64,000 nt of DNA from Zanthoxylum bungeanum (lineage: Eukaryota > Streptophyta > Magnoliopsida > Sapindales > Rutaceae), in contig SKCR01049642.1 in NCBI GenBank assembly GCA_019454045.1, positions 1-64,000 of the forward strand. Direction: 5' to 3'. A program made the translations under genes and the position numbers. The notes under the pieces were generated by a model. The model saw only the letters and a program-made list of their open reading frames with translations, ran no database searches and had not been told where the DNA came from. Shown one piece after another: positions 10,077 through 21,267 of the stretch; the stretch's first letter is position 1; the number at the start of each line of letters is the position of its first letter.

Positions 10077-11833
10077 TGATAAATGGAATCACTCACATTA
10101 CGCAAGCGCACGTATCACTCAAGTAGTATAAAATGTATCAATCCCACGGGGACTTAAAAACTAAGCTATTAATTTGTGAACAAATATTCACGAGTATTTA
10201 ATAGATTGATTGTTTGATTGGATGGTAAATTTAAACTTAAAATAAGTAAATAAAACAGTGCAAAGTAAGTGAAAGGAAAATTCAATATTATAAAACTATC
10301 TAGGGTTGTGAATTCTTCCAATATCTTTTAAAGATGAACTGGTTATCTCATATTTTTGCAATATATCAGTTTATTAACCTGGAACACGAATTTATGTAAA
10401 AGCCTCTGTCGATGGTTAGATACAAATACCTAAATAACCCAATTAATCATATGTCTATGTCAACCAAGTTACCTGAATTCATTAAGATTAAGTTCCAATT
10501 GTGGCTACCCCCCACAGGTATATATCTATCCTGGAAGGAAATCTTTTTAGGGGTATCTAATCCTTAAGGGAGATCGTGGGCTATTAAGTCTAAGGCTGAA
10601 ACCTTAAATCCCTTCGTCAATTTTATTTTTTTAAGTTTACCAGATCAATCTTATTAATGACAAGTTAACTAGAAGCATTAAGCTTAAAACTTAATAAATA
10701 AACCTTTATATTACCTAAGACATAAAATAACCCCTTATAAATCGGTGATATTGGAATTCATCACAACCCTAGATAATAGGTTTAGGTACAACACATATCT
10801 AGGACTAGTAAAAGCTTAAATAAAGTAAATGACATAAAGTAAAGCTTGGAAATTAAAATGGTAAATAAAGCAATAAAGAAAATCCTGGGGTTAGAGGATC
10901 CATTTCTATTACTTCTATTTTAGATATCTTCATTATTATAATATATTAACATTACATGACATTACCAATCGACCATATAGGCGGTATCCAATTTAGTCAG
11001 GTTAAAATCAATTTAATTAAGTCCAACTGACCATAAAGGCGGTATCTCATTAAGTCAGGTTTTAAATAGTTTATATATAATTAAGGGAGATTAATCTAAA
11101 TATTAGTAATAAAAGCTTAACCTTTCACCCCAACAGAGGGTAGTTACCTCCTCATACTGAAAAGTAAAAATAAAGACTTAAATGTAAAATAAAGAAAGTA
11201 CTATTGTGTAAAATAAATAAAAATTAAATACAGAAAGCTGTAAATAAACAAACAACGTACAATATTCTTAGTATTCTTAAGGAAATCCCTAGAAAAAAAG
11301 GTATGAATATTCCATCTGATTTCAGATTCAATTTATAGCCAAATTTCTGCCCGTTACGACGTGCCAATGATTCAACGCGATGATGGCATGTGTCTGTCGG
11401 CTGAATTGGCTCGGCATCGCGACATAGAAGGTGTACGTGTCATGATGCTGACGTAAGCAATGACGTGTATTGTCGGCAGCATGGGATGATGACACGTGTC
11501 TGGCGTATTTTAGCAAGATTGTTGTGATGATGACCCATGTCCGGTGCATGTTAGCAAGTGCTCATGATAGCAAGTTTCTCCAATTTTGACACGTGTCTGG
11601 TCCACGTTAGCGGTTGCGACACATAAGTTATGCACGTCGCAATGTAGAATTCCAATTTTGACATTTTCATCTAATTTTCACCGTTTAAGCCCTGATTTGA
11701 TTTCAAAGAGTCTTGTTATTTTCTTTATCTATAAAATACACAAAACACATCAAAATATTTACAAAACTCAAGTAACTAAAAAAAAATATTAAGTCAAAAT
11801 GGATGGTAAATACTGATATATTTATCGCTGATC
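10077..11833 (-). repeat. Athila-type LTR
   Basis: The LTR is about 1.76 kb and bounded TGATAAAT...GCTGATCA on the plus strand. The 10077 end abuts the PBS of the element on its left. The 11833 end abuts CACCCTCAAACG, whose complement (CGTTTGAGGGTG) is a polypurine tract. So it has the flanks of a 5' LTR on one side and of a 3' LTR on the other. Inside are an inverted repeat (10295-10326 with 10747-10778), a direct repeat with GGCGGTATC (about 10974-11060), and an array of GACACGTGTCTGG-like units (about 11385-11620). Confidence 0.75.
11385..11620. repeat. Degenerate array of ACGTGTC-containing units in the Athila LTR
   Basis: About five units contain GCATGTGTCTGTCGG, GACGTGTATTGTCGG, GACACGTGTCTGGCG, GACCCATGTCCGGTG and GACACGTGTCTGGTC, each followed by GCATG or TTAGC-like sequence. 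CACGTGTC resembles the G-box/ABRE core of plant promoters. The array lies in the U3 side of the minus-strand LTR, where enhancers are expected. A regulatory role is inference. Confidence 0.5.
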
Positions 11834-12500
11834 ACACCCTCAAACGTAACATTTTGCTTTTCCTCGAGCAAAATAAAATACAATAACAATTTTAAAATAA
11901 AATTAAACTAAGCCAATTTCGTAAGGATCATGGTTGCAATTAGCGTATGCACCAAGCCTTTAAACACCTAAGTGGACGAGTTGTAGTCTCATGAGCGCTT
12001 ACAGCAATGATACCCACAACTGTCAATCTAATGCACGCAAAATCAAAAAGGAAAGAAAAAAGAGAATAAACAAGTTAGTGACTAAACAAGTGAAACTTTT
12101 TATCCAAGTTAATAGTTGTTTTCCTTCTTTCTAAATTACCAAATAAGTAAATTCTCCAATTATTTTTACCATTCTCCATATAAAAAACCAACAAAATATT
12201 AATCAAATCATTGTGCACACAATATTCATAAGTGTAGTTGAAAAGAGAGTAATATTTTTATCCTAAAGTTATATCAGAATTCACGACTTTTTAGTAATGG
12301 AATTTTTTTTTAATTTATTTATTTAATTCATGTAGCGAGCTTTAGTTCAGTGACTCATAAGATAGTTGACTTTAGGGCACTAAGTGTTAAGGCACCCTTA
12401 CAGACTTAATTACTCGGATTTCAGATATTTTTTTCTATTAACATCTTTAATCCATGTAGCGAGCTGACATTAGGGCACTAGGTGCTAAAACTAATAGGGT
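11834..12500 (-). mobile_element. 3' interior end of a second Athila-like copy
   Basis: Immediately right of the LTR the sequence reads CACCCTCAAACGTAAC, then TTTTCCTCGAGCAAAATAAA and long A/T-rich, non-coding sequence including two copies of CATGTAGCGAGCT (about 12331 and 12454). From memory, the non-coding 3' end of Athila interiors looks like this, with a polypurine tract on the minus strand at the LTR edge. No coding part remains: it is cut by the D element at about 12500. Confidence 0.5.
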
Positions 12501-13422
12501 TGGTGTCAGAGTACTAATCTGAATCGTATTTATGTCCGATTCATAAATACGAATAATTTTATTTTCCATAATATTACTAATTTAATGGTAGCACCCTTGT
12601 CTTTTATACACTTATTCGATCTAATTATGATTAGATATCCTATTACGATTAGATCGAAACTGAATCTGGTTCAGTGATACATGTATATTAGACAAAGACC
12701 CTAGGATTTATAATATAATGCATAGTTACAACGTAGTTTGTGATTGACATTGGGAAGTGCATTATATGATGTATATCCTTAAATAAAGTTATTGGTCAAG
12801 ATTTGCTAACATAGGTCGGTTAGTGAAATCCTCTAAGACCAATACATGTCCGTATTTCGTGACTTGGTCCGATGGTTTATCCCAGTGAACCATGAGTCTC
12901 GGGAGACTCATATAGACATGTAGGGATTTATTTGATAAGACACTGAATGACTCACTGAAGGTTTCCTAATAGATGGTACACCAATATCAACAGGAACCTT
13001 CTTGAGTTGAGCGAGTATAGTGGTCCTTCGACTTGAGATACCACAGTGGGATATATAAGTCATCCTTTATACTTTGATGGCAGTCATATCACCAATCTAT
13101 TTAGATCAGACCTCGACCTGTTTGTTAGGTGTGTATTGATGCTCATGATATCCAGTGCTTATCAAGAGAGGATCCATCAGTCCTGTGTATAGGGCATAAC
13201 CATTCTCACGTGTTTACGATCTAGTAAATCCATAGCTATTGTATAACTTCGAAAATCAATTATGAGTGTTATTTAGAGATCGTAAATTGAAAGTCGATTG
13301 TATTATACCGAACGGATTTGATGTTGTTATATATATTCCATGTATAATACGGATAGCCTGTGACAGAGAGATTATACGTATGCTATGACCTCGGCTTGTA
13401 TAGTTTAGCGAGATTATCTATG
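12501..13422 (+). mobile_element. Left part of the LTR of Copia element D
   Basis: This part is joined to 23232-24588 when C1 and one copy of its CTATG target duplication are removed. It has no coding frame. It contains a perfect 10-base inverted repeat (12525-12534 with 12542-12551, CGTATTTATG) and several short direct repeats. The left limit is uncertain because the D LTR start (expected TG) was not identified with confidence. Confidence 0.45.
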
Positions 13423-15402
13423 TGTTGGACAGTTATGACCCATAGCATCACTATTTTTTACAGATCATGGTGTTGTTGTACAAATTAACTATATGACAAA
13501 GGAAATTGCTCTTTTATCATTTGTAATTGGATTACGAAGATAAATAAATGATAGAAGGTCCTTATGATTAGTTCCGGATTGAGATGATATGAGACAGTAT
13601 CAATCCACGAAGGTTTAATCATTAAATATCCCTAGTCGTAGTATTATCGAGATTGGACATCGATAATGTAGAATAGACTAGTATTGCACTTGTGCGCGTT
13701 GTGAGGGCATAACGATATAGTTCTCATATATTTAAGTATTGGATACTTATGCAAGTGCGATAAGAGGTTGTGTTTTTACCGATGGTACGGAAAATAGCTT
13801 CGCTCTGGATAGACCCAACGGAATCCTATTGGTAGTATGTCTGTGTGTCTATGAGAGTCCGCTTCAGGGTAGGTGTATTTAGTCTTAACCTGAGAATTGC
13901 ACCGCTAATACTTGCGACAATCAATATACTTTGGTTTTGGTCGTCCAGGGCTTTAACCGGTTCTGTGTATGCCACTTCTGGGTATATTGAGAATCGAGTG
14001 TATTGGGTGTGATGTCAAGATGGAAGTATCACTTCAGACATATGGAGATGATGATCACGTAGGATACGAAACTGGTGCTCTTATATGCTGCAGCTATCGG
14101 GATAATATGACAGGGTCATAGTTATCCTATTATAGAGACTAGTTACCAGATATCTGACATGTGTTTCGTACGGGGCAGACACATTCCTAGCCCCAAGCCC
14201 AGCACGTGACATCAGATACTGGATCGACATACACAATAGTAAGTATACTATGCCTGACATAGATCGTATATTCCTTTAAGAATATTTCTGGAGAATTTGG
14301 TAGGCACGGTACTTTGCTAGAAGCCAACCATGTCTTGTAAATTGGTAAAAATGTAGTACTAGGTACGTACATGTTCGGATAGTCCGATAACCGGATTTAC
14401 TACCAACATATCCGGGGATCTCATGGGTCGTTTCCCAAAGATTCATCGATGACGTATGACTCACACATTATTAATCTGAGATTAATTAGATGAGAGAGAA
14501 AATTAATCTGGGATTAATTACGGAGATATTTTATCTGGAAAATATTATTTAAAGAGAGAGATTAATTAATTTGGAATTAATCGATAAAATAATATATTCA
14601 ATAAATTAAACGAAATTAGATTTCGATGCGGAATTAAAATCAAATTTTAATTCGGGCATATGAGTTGATTTAGAATTAATTCGTTAGCGATGTGAATAGT
14701 AATTTTGCTAGGCATAGTTATTTAATTAAATTTGATTTAATTACGACGCGACGAAAAATTCATTAATTCAGAATTAACGAACCCGAGCCAGAGAGTATTT
14801 GTGGGGCCGCTCGTTTTCGAATCGAGTGGGGCCCACAAGTCATATCAAGCATCAAATCATTAGTCATTCTTGTGACATAAGTCACATCACTTTGAGTGAT
14901 GAGATGCTTGTCATTATTTGTGATTGATGGGAGTGGTTGGAAGGCTTAAATGCCTTTTACCTTTTGACTTTGTTTATTGGTATTAGATTTTTGAAATCCA
15001 AAAAAAAACCATCACACAACTTCTCTCCCTCTCCTACACCTCTCGGCCAAGGGGCCAAAAACTCTCCATTCTCCATTTTTGGCTAGGCCGAAAATCACAA
15101 GAAGCAATGTGAAGATTTGTTGCAAATTTTCACAAGTGCTAACACACATTAGGAGTCTTACAAAGGTGATAGGGAAACCATTCCCATGAGCATGGAATCA
15201 CCACTTGAATCTTGGAGCTTGAAGAACTCAAGGAGCAAAAATGGAAGCTGGGCCGAATTCACAAAGCTTGGAGCAGAAATTTTTTGTTGTTCAAAGCTTC
15301 TCACATCCGATCATTGTAAGTATGATTCCGCCATTCTTCTTTGAGTATTCACACATCTTTCATTTCTTGAATTGATCTTGGGACTATAGTAGAAACCCAA
15401 CA
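13423..15402 (+). repeat. C1 left LTR
   Basis: Bounds are TGTTGGACAGTTATGACCCA and GAAACCCAACA. It contains near-palindromic ATTAATCTGGGATTAAT units near 14470-14530 and CT-rich leader sequence near 15020-15080. The antisense frame at 14187-14372 recurs in the other LTR and is treated as non-coding. Confidence 0.95.
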
Positions 15403-15403
15403 A

Positions 15404-15418
15404 TGGTATCTAGAGCCA
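15404..15418 (+). other. C1 primer binding site, tRNA-iMet type
   Basis: The sequence TGGTATCTAGAGCCA matches the usual Copia site TGGTATCAGAGCCA with one inserted T. It begins one base after the LTR end. Confidence 0.9.
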
Positions 15419-17850
15419 TTTTGAGCATGAAATTTGAATTATGGTAAAATTGGGAAAAATTGATTTGAGCATGTTTGGATGAAATTGATTGTTTAAGTAT
15501 GCTTGAATGATGATAACATAGTGTTATGCATGGTCAATTTGATGAAAAATGAATTGGATGAATTTTTTCCCAATTACTTGGCTTGGCCGAAAGTTTGGAG
15601 TTGCCCTAAGTCATGGTGATTTTTTATTTTGATCATTGGATGAGTTGAAATCAGTTGGGTAATGTTGATTTAAGTTTCAATTGGATTGAATTCGGAATCG
15701 GACAAAGAAAACCCTAATTGTCGTGAGTGTAGAAGCATGGAAAATGATTGATTTTTGATTCAAATATGTTGGACATGTGTTGATGATGAAAACATGATTA
15801 GTTGTGTAAATTGATGTTTTGGAAATGTTGACTTATCTAATTAATTGTGGCTTATGCACTTTAGGCTACTTAAATTATGAAATTTGGAATTTTGGTAATT
15901 TAATTAATTTGGCTTATTTTGGAATTGGGCTTGTAAAGTTGAATTTGGGCTTAATGGGCTTGGTTGGGCCAAGTTTGATTTAAGTTAATTGGTTGGATCC
16001 AATTGGGCCTAAAACCATATCCATAAAGTCCAAATATAACTATTGGGCCTTTAAAGTTTAATTGGGCCTAATGGGCCGAAATTGATTTCTAGGCATAAAG
16101 GGTGATTCCTTACTTGGGCTTTGTTTGCCGAAGCCCATGCCTTAAGAAATTAATTGAAAGCCCATTGGACTTTAATTAAACGACATTGGATGTTAATCGG
16201 GCTTTGAGACCCATTAAGACTATATTTAGAATCTAAGTCACAAAGGCTCATTAATAAAGTGTAGTTATTTAATTTGGAATTAAATAGAGAATTAGTATTG
16301 AATACGAATTAAATTGGATTTAAAGTTGTAGTTCGATATAATTCAAGAATTCGTACTTCGAGTACTTATTCTCAAACGAGTTTGACTCGCGCAAATCAAA
16401 TCGTTGTTTGAATATTGGATGGTCATTAATTTCAGATTAATTAATTGGATTAGATTGATTGATAATATGCTTTGTGTGAATACATGGATGTGATGTATGA
16501 ATAATGTATATCGGATGGATATTAGATGGGTGAGGGCAATTTTGGAAATTATTGTAATAAATTTAGAATTTATTAAATTGGACCTGCGTGTCCAGCCTAT
16601 TAGCTCTCCACTCATTGTATTTCTCTTCTCACCTATTCCCCTCAATGTAAATGAGGTTTCTTTAGAAGTGTTATGTAAATGGGTAGAAGTTGTGCTAGCG
16701 GGAGAGAGGAAATGGAGAGATTTATTCTATGAACAAAATGTTTTAAGTATCCATCCGCATATCATTATTATTTTATTTACGCGCCTTATTATGTTTTTAG
16801 AATGCATGATTAAGGGTGTATGATGATGATGAAACCTTAACAAAGATAATTAATTGGTTGCCAATTACGCGAAAAACCCTCACAACATATTAAGCGTTTT
16901 TCCTTCCATTGATTTATTCTTACTCAAGATCCAAGGTTGGCATTGGTTTGTTGGCCAAAGTCAAGACCTTTGTCAATCGCGGATGTGTTGAATCATGAAG
17001 GCTTTGTTCCATATCGGTGTCTTGTCCAAGTTGTGATTTGTTGGCCAAAATCAAGATCACTTCTTGTCCATTGACATCGATTACGAAGCTTTCCAAGGTC
17101 AATGGGTTCCGCTTAACTGGGATCATTAAGTTTGTTATGCCAAAGCCAAGGCTTAATTGATTCAGAGGAAAAAGGTTAGGGAATATATTGGATATATTGG
17201 CATATATAAGATATATATTTCGGACTTAGACGTCCACCTACTGGATCTAGGAATTGGATGAGATCCAATTGATCTTAGAGATCTACCTAGTTAATTATCA
17301 TACAATTTGTTGGCCAAAGTCAAGATTGTGTGTTATTTAATGTGATCCTAGCCCACTAGGAAACTAGGTTTCCCGAGTACTCAACAGAGGGTTAGAGGCT
17401 CGCCGAAAAATAGTGGGAGACAAGTATTAAATTGTAATATTCGTTTAGTTACTTGCCATACGAGCTCATTTCATTATTCGTCATTTATTTAATAATAAAT
17501 ATATTAATTGGACTAATATTAAATGTTGTTTTAATTAAACAGTTGAACTGTATTTAAACTATTTCAAATTATAGTTGATTATATAATTGGATTATAGTAA
17601 TCAATATATTTGGATTTAAACAAATTAAAAGTATAGTTGATTATATAGTTAGACTATAGTAATCATTATATTCAAATGTACATGAAATCGTTGATTAAAG
17701 AGTTGGACTATTAGAATCAAGATAAACTGAAAGATTGAAGCATTTAAAACATAATCTTGGATGAAAAATATATTTAAATGGTTTAATTTTCAGATTGGGA
17801 ATAATACCTCAGGATAGTCTTGAAAACCGAGAAGTTATTTTATTTGATAA
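15419..17850 (+). other. C1 non-coding leader with repeated TTGGCCAAAGTCAAG motif
   Basis: No coding frame was found over about 2.4 kb. The motif TTGGCCAAAGTCAAG or a close variant occurs at 16951, 17041, 17134 and 17310, in the same places relative to the flanking sequence as in C2 and C3. Phrases such as AATTGGGCCTAAT repeat near 15950-16090. The stretch lies between the PBS and the gag remnant. Confidence 0.6.
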
Positions 17851-20800
17851 AATGGCATCTCAAGCCGAAGCCCGGAGTTAAGCAAATAGTAGAGCATGAT
17901 TTTTGGAAGATTCATGTGATGATAACTTTAGTGCTTAATCCGTTATCCTTGCCATAATGACTCATTAATTTCGTCGTCATAACTAAGGATTAGATCCTTA
18001 AACCATGATGTTGAAATTGAAGGATCTTTATAGATCTATACTTAGATATTAGAAGCATTGATTACAAATAACTCTTAGAGAGTTAATGGCTATGCTCAAT
18101 GAGTCAAAGCCAAAGTTTGCAATAGGGCAAGAAGCGCAAGGCGCATCCTACTTCGACATCCCAGAAGGCCAAGGCTTGGCCAAAGACTTCTGAGATGTGG
18201 AAAAGGGCAAAGGTAAAATTCATCCCAGTCTTCTAGGAAGACAAAGGATATATCCCAAGATGTCCGCTAAGAATGTGGCAAACGGGGTTACTGGATGCGT
18301 AACTGCCGAATGGACAAGGCAGACATGAAGGAAATGAAGACGGGACAAGGCTCCGGCTTCAACCATGTTTGTCATAAACATGTTCACTACTAGTATTAAA
18401 ATTGGATTTTAGATACTAAATAGTGATACATATATATACTGATGTGCAGAATCTGCTGATAAGTAAGATACTGACTTCAGATGAGATTTATCTGCAAATC
18501 AAAAATGGGACGAGAGTCGTTGTTTTAACCATAGATACCTAAGTTTAAGAACTACCCTTTGGGTGTGTACTTAAATTAGGAAACTGTTATAATGTACCTA
18601 GTTTGATTAGAAACATTATATCTATATCAGGGTTTTACCCGTTACGGGTATACCTTTATATTCTAGAACACTAAAGTGTTTTATTTTATAAAGATGATAT
18701 TGAGATAAACACATTAGATGTGAATAACAGTATTTATATTTTGAATATAAACAAATCTCAAACTTATAACATGACAAACAAATAGCTCAAACTGATTTGA
18801 TCAGATGGGACTTATTTGTGGCATAGTTGTCTGGGACAAATCTAACAAGACTCGTATATCCATAATTTTGAAGAGTGGGTACTAGGATGGATTTGATTCT
18901 ATTCAAATGATGTCTACGAATCTAGTTTATTAGGCAAAGTTCCTAAAATACCTTTTACTTGGTAAAAGTGTAAGTGCCATTGATCTGTTAGCCCTCGTTC
19001 ATAGTGACATAAATGGGCCCATATCTAGTTAGGCTAGAAGTGGATATGAAAACTTCGTAACCTTTACGGATGTGGCATCGCGTTACGGTTATGTGTTTAT
19101 TTTGAAACATAAATCAGAAACTTCAGAAAGTTTCGATACGAAGTATAAGACAAACCGGTTAAAGTATTAAACCGTCACGATTAGACCGTAGTGGAAAATA
19201 CTTAAGCAATAAGTTTCTAGACTAAATGAAAGGGTATAGTGTTCTTTCATAATGGACTCCTCCCAGAACACCTCAGTTTGACAGTGTGTCCGAACGGAGA
19301 AACCGAATTTTATTGGACATGATAAGGTTAATCATGAGTCACTCTGAGCTACCATTCTCCTTCAAGGGATAAGCATTAAACAGTGCAATACTTATTTTGA
19401 ATAAGGTTCCATAAAAAATCTGTTAGACATACTTCATATTAGATATGAACAGGAAAGAAACCGAGTTTCTCATTCCTGAATATTTGGGAATGCTAGGCAT
19501 ACGTTTGGATGATACCAAACTAGAACCTAAATCGAATAAGTGCCTAATTGTAGGTTATCATAGGGAAACCAAAGTATAGTACTTATATAACTCATAAAAG
19601 AACAATGTAATTGTTGCTCACCATGCAGTTTTCCTAAGAGGAATACCTATATGCAGTGGTAAGTGGGAGGAAAGTAATACTCGATGAAAATCAGAGTAAT
19701 ACTATTCCAGGCACCGAGTCCTAATGGAACACAAATAGTTCATCAGGGATGAACCTGTACCATAATCTTCGAATACATAAGAACCGCGTAGGTCGGAGAG
19801 AGTCAGAAAATAACCTGGGAGGTATGAGTTTCTGATCTCACCTCATGAAGATGTCAATCTTATTAAGGAATGCAAACTGACTACGTATGAGGAAGTGATA
19901 CAATGTATCGACTCCCTTTTATGGCAAAGTGTCGTAATGTCCGAAATGGATTCCAAGTAAACAACCAAGTTTGGACACTGGTCGTTGTACCGTAAGACAT
20001 TGTGTCTGTTGGTACTATATAAGTCTTCAAGGAAGACATACATGGATGGCAACATACCAATGCACATAGCTAAGCTTGTATAGAAAGGGTATCGTCATCA
20101 ACATAGTGCTGATTACGACAAATCCTTTTACATGTTACCATGGTTGAATCTATTTGGATAATGCTTGCTGATGCTGCATGTTTCATTTATGAAATATGGC
20201 AGCTGAACGTCAAGATCGTTTTCCTTAACGGAAACCTTTTTGAGGATGTTTATCAACATCCTAATGATTTTGTCGTACCAAAACAAGCAAACAAGGTTTG
20301 CAAGTTAATTCGATCTATTGATAGATTGAAGCAAGCATTACGTTCTTGGAACTATATCGTTATTGATATAATCATAATGGTGTATGATTTAATTCAAAAT
20401 GAATAAATAATTCTTGTGTATATAAGGAGGTTAGTGGGAGCGCACTGACAAATGATTGTCCTTAATAATGATGATATATCATTTCTTGGAAATAACATTC
20501 CCATAAAACAATCGGTGAAAGCTTGGCTTTCATAAAAAAAAATTCTCCGTAGAATTCTTGGGAGAAACAACCTTTATTCTAGGAATAAAGATCTACTGGG
20601 ATAGATCTAAAATTTGTTGGCACTCTCCGAGAACTCGTACATTGAAAGAAATGTAAGTGACCTGGTGTCTCATTTGCTTTGAGCATATGGAGTCACAATC
20701 AGGACAATCCAAGTGATAGTCATTGGATTGACATTAAGAACATCTTTCAGTATCTTAGATGAACTAAGGATGATGTCTTATACTATGGAGAAGGAGAATA

Positions 20801-21267
20801 TGAAGTGACTAGGTTCACTGCTGCAAGTTTCCAAACCGATAAAATGACTATAAGTCGTAATAACGATAGTTTGAATAACGGAACAGTGAGCTGGAAATCT
20901 TCCAAGCAAGATACTGTTACCAAATGAACAACAAAAGCAGAATTTTACTGCAACTGTCGCAACAAAAGAAGCATTTTGGATCTAAACAATTCTAATTAGA
21001 TTAGATATAATTCTGTTAGCAGCTGAGCTAGGCTACATCATAGGCTAAAGAATAACGATCTCATCAACAATCCAGATATATACTTCAATTATTCACCTGA
21101 TTCGTTCGGATCATACATCGTGACGATGTGATGATCGAATAAATCGCATCAGATGATAACCTTGCAATTCCGCAGATGAAAGCCTTTTCTCAGTAGAAAT
21201 TTGAGCAAATCGTACATAGTTCGGGTGATGGACACCTGAGTGATTGGCTATAGGCCAAGTGGGAGAT
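17850..21267 (+). pseudogene. C1 gag-pol remnant
   Basis: A gag zinc-knuckle remnant reads CGKRGYWMRNC at about 18274-18305 (one Cys lost, His changed to Tyr). The integrase zinc region reads YLWHSCLGQI at about 18809-18850 (second His changed to Gln). The RT stretch 20140-20406 reads ESIWIMLADAACFIYEIWQL, then NVKIVFLNGNLFEDVYQHP and KVCKLIRSIDRLKQA; the catalytic Asp of the usual MDVKTAFLNG is Asn. The second RT box is VLNNDDISF instead of the YVDD type. RNase H remains lie near 20720-21000. Frames are broken throughout, so the element cannot encode its own transposition. Confidence 0.85.
21257..21267 (+). other. C1 polypurine tract
   Basis: The sequence CAAGTGGGAGAT lies directly before the right LTR (TGTTGGACAATT). 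The same tract precedes the 3' LTRs of C2, C3 and C5. Confidence 0.9.

Larger units (their letters stand above)
3155..11833 (-). mobile_element. Decayed Athila-type Ty3/Gypsy retrotransposon carrying a LOG-like gene
   Basis: On the minus strand the order is LTR (10077-11833), tRNA-Asp type PBS (10051-10070), gag, protease, RT, RNase H, integrase, a LOG-like gene, then a polypurine tract (3429-3438). Athila assignment rests on the PBS and on characteristic protein phrases: YNPGWRNHPNFSW in gag, ILGRPFLATG after the protease, PFGLCNAPETFQ in RT, and SLLKLFPGKLK with RVKHYLGE after integrase. There is no chromodomain. All coding regions carry frameshifts or stops. No LTR matching 10077-11833 is found left of the polypurine tract. 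The left limit is set by the Tat-like region and is approximate. Confidence 0.8.

Noticed and set aside
16920..17126. Minus-strand frame with two similar LANK phrases in the C1 leader
   Set aside because: The similarity comes from the repeated TTGGCCAAAGTCAAG motif; the frame is not kept in C2 or C3.
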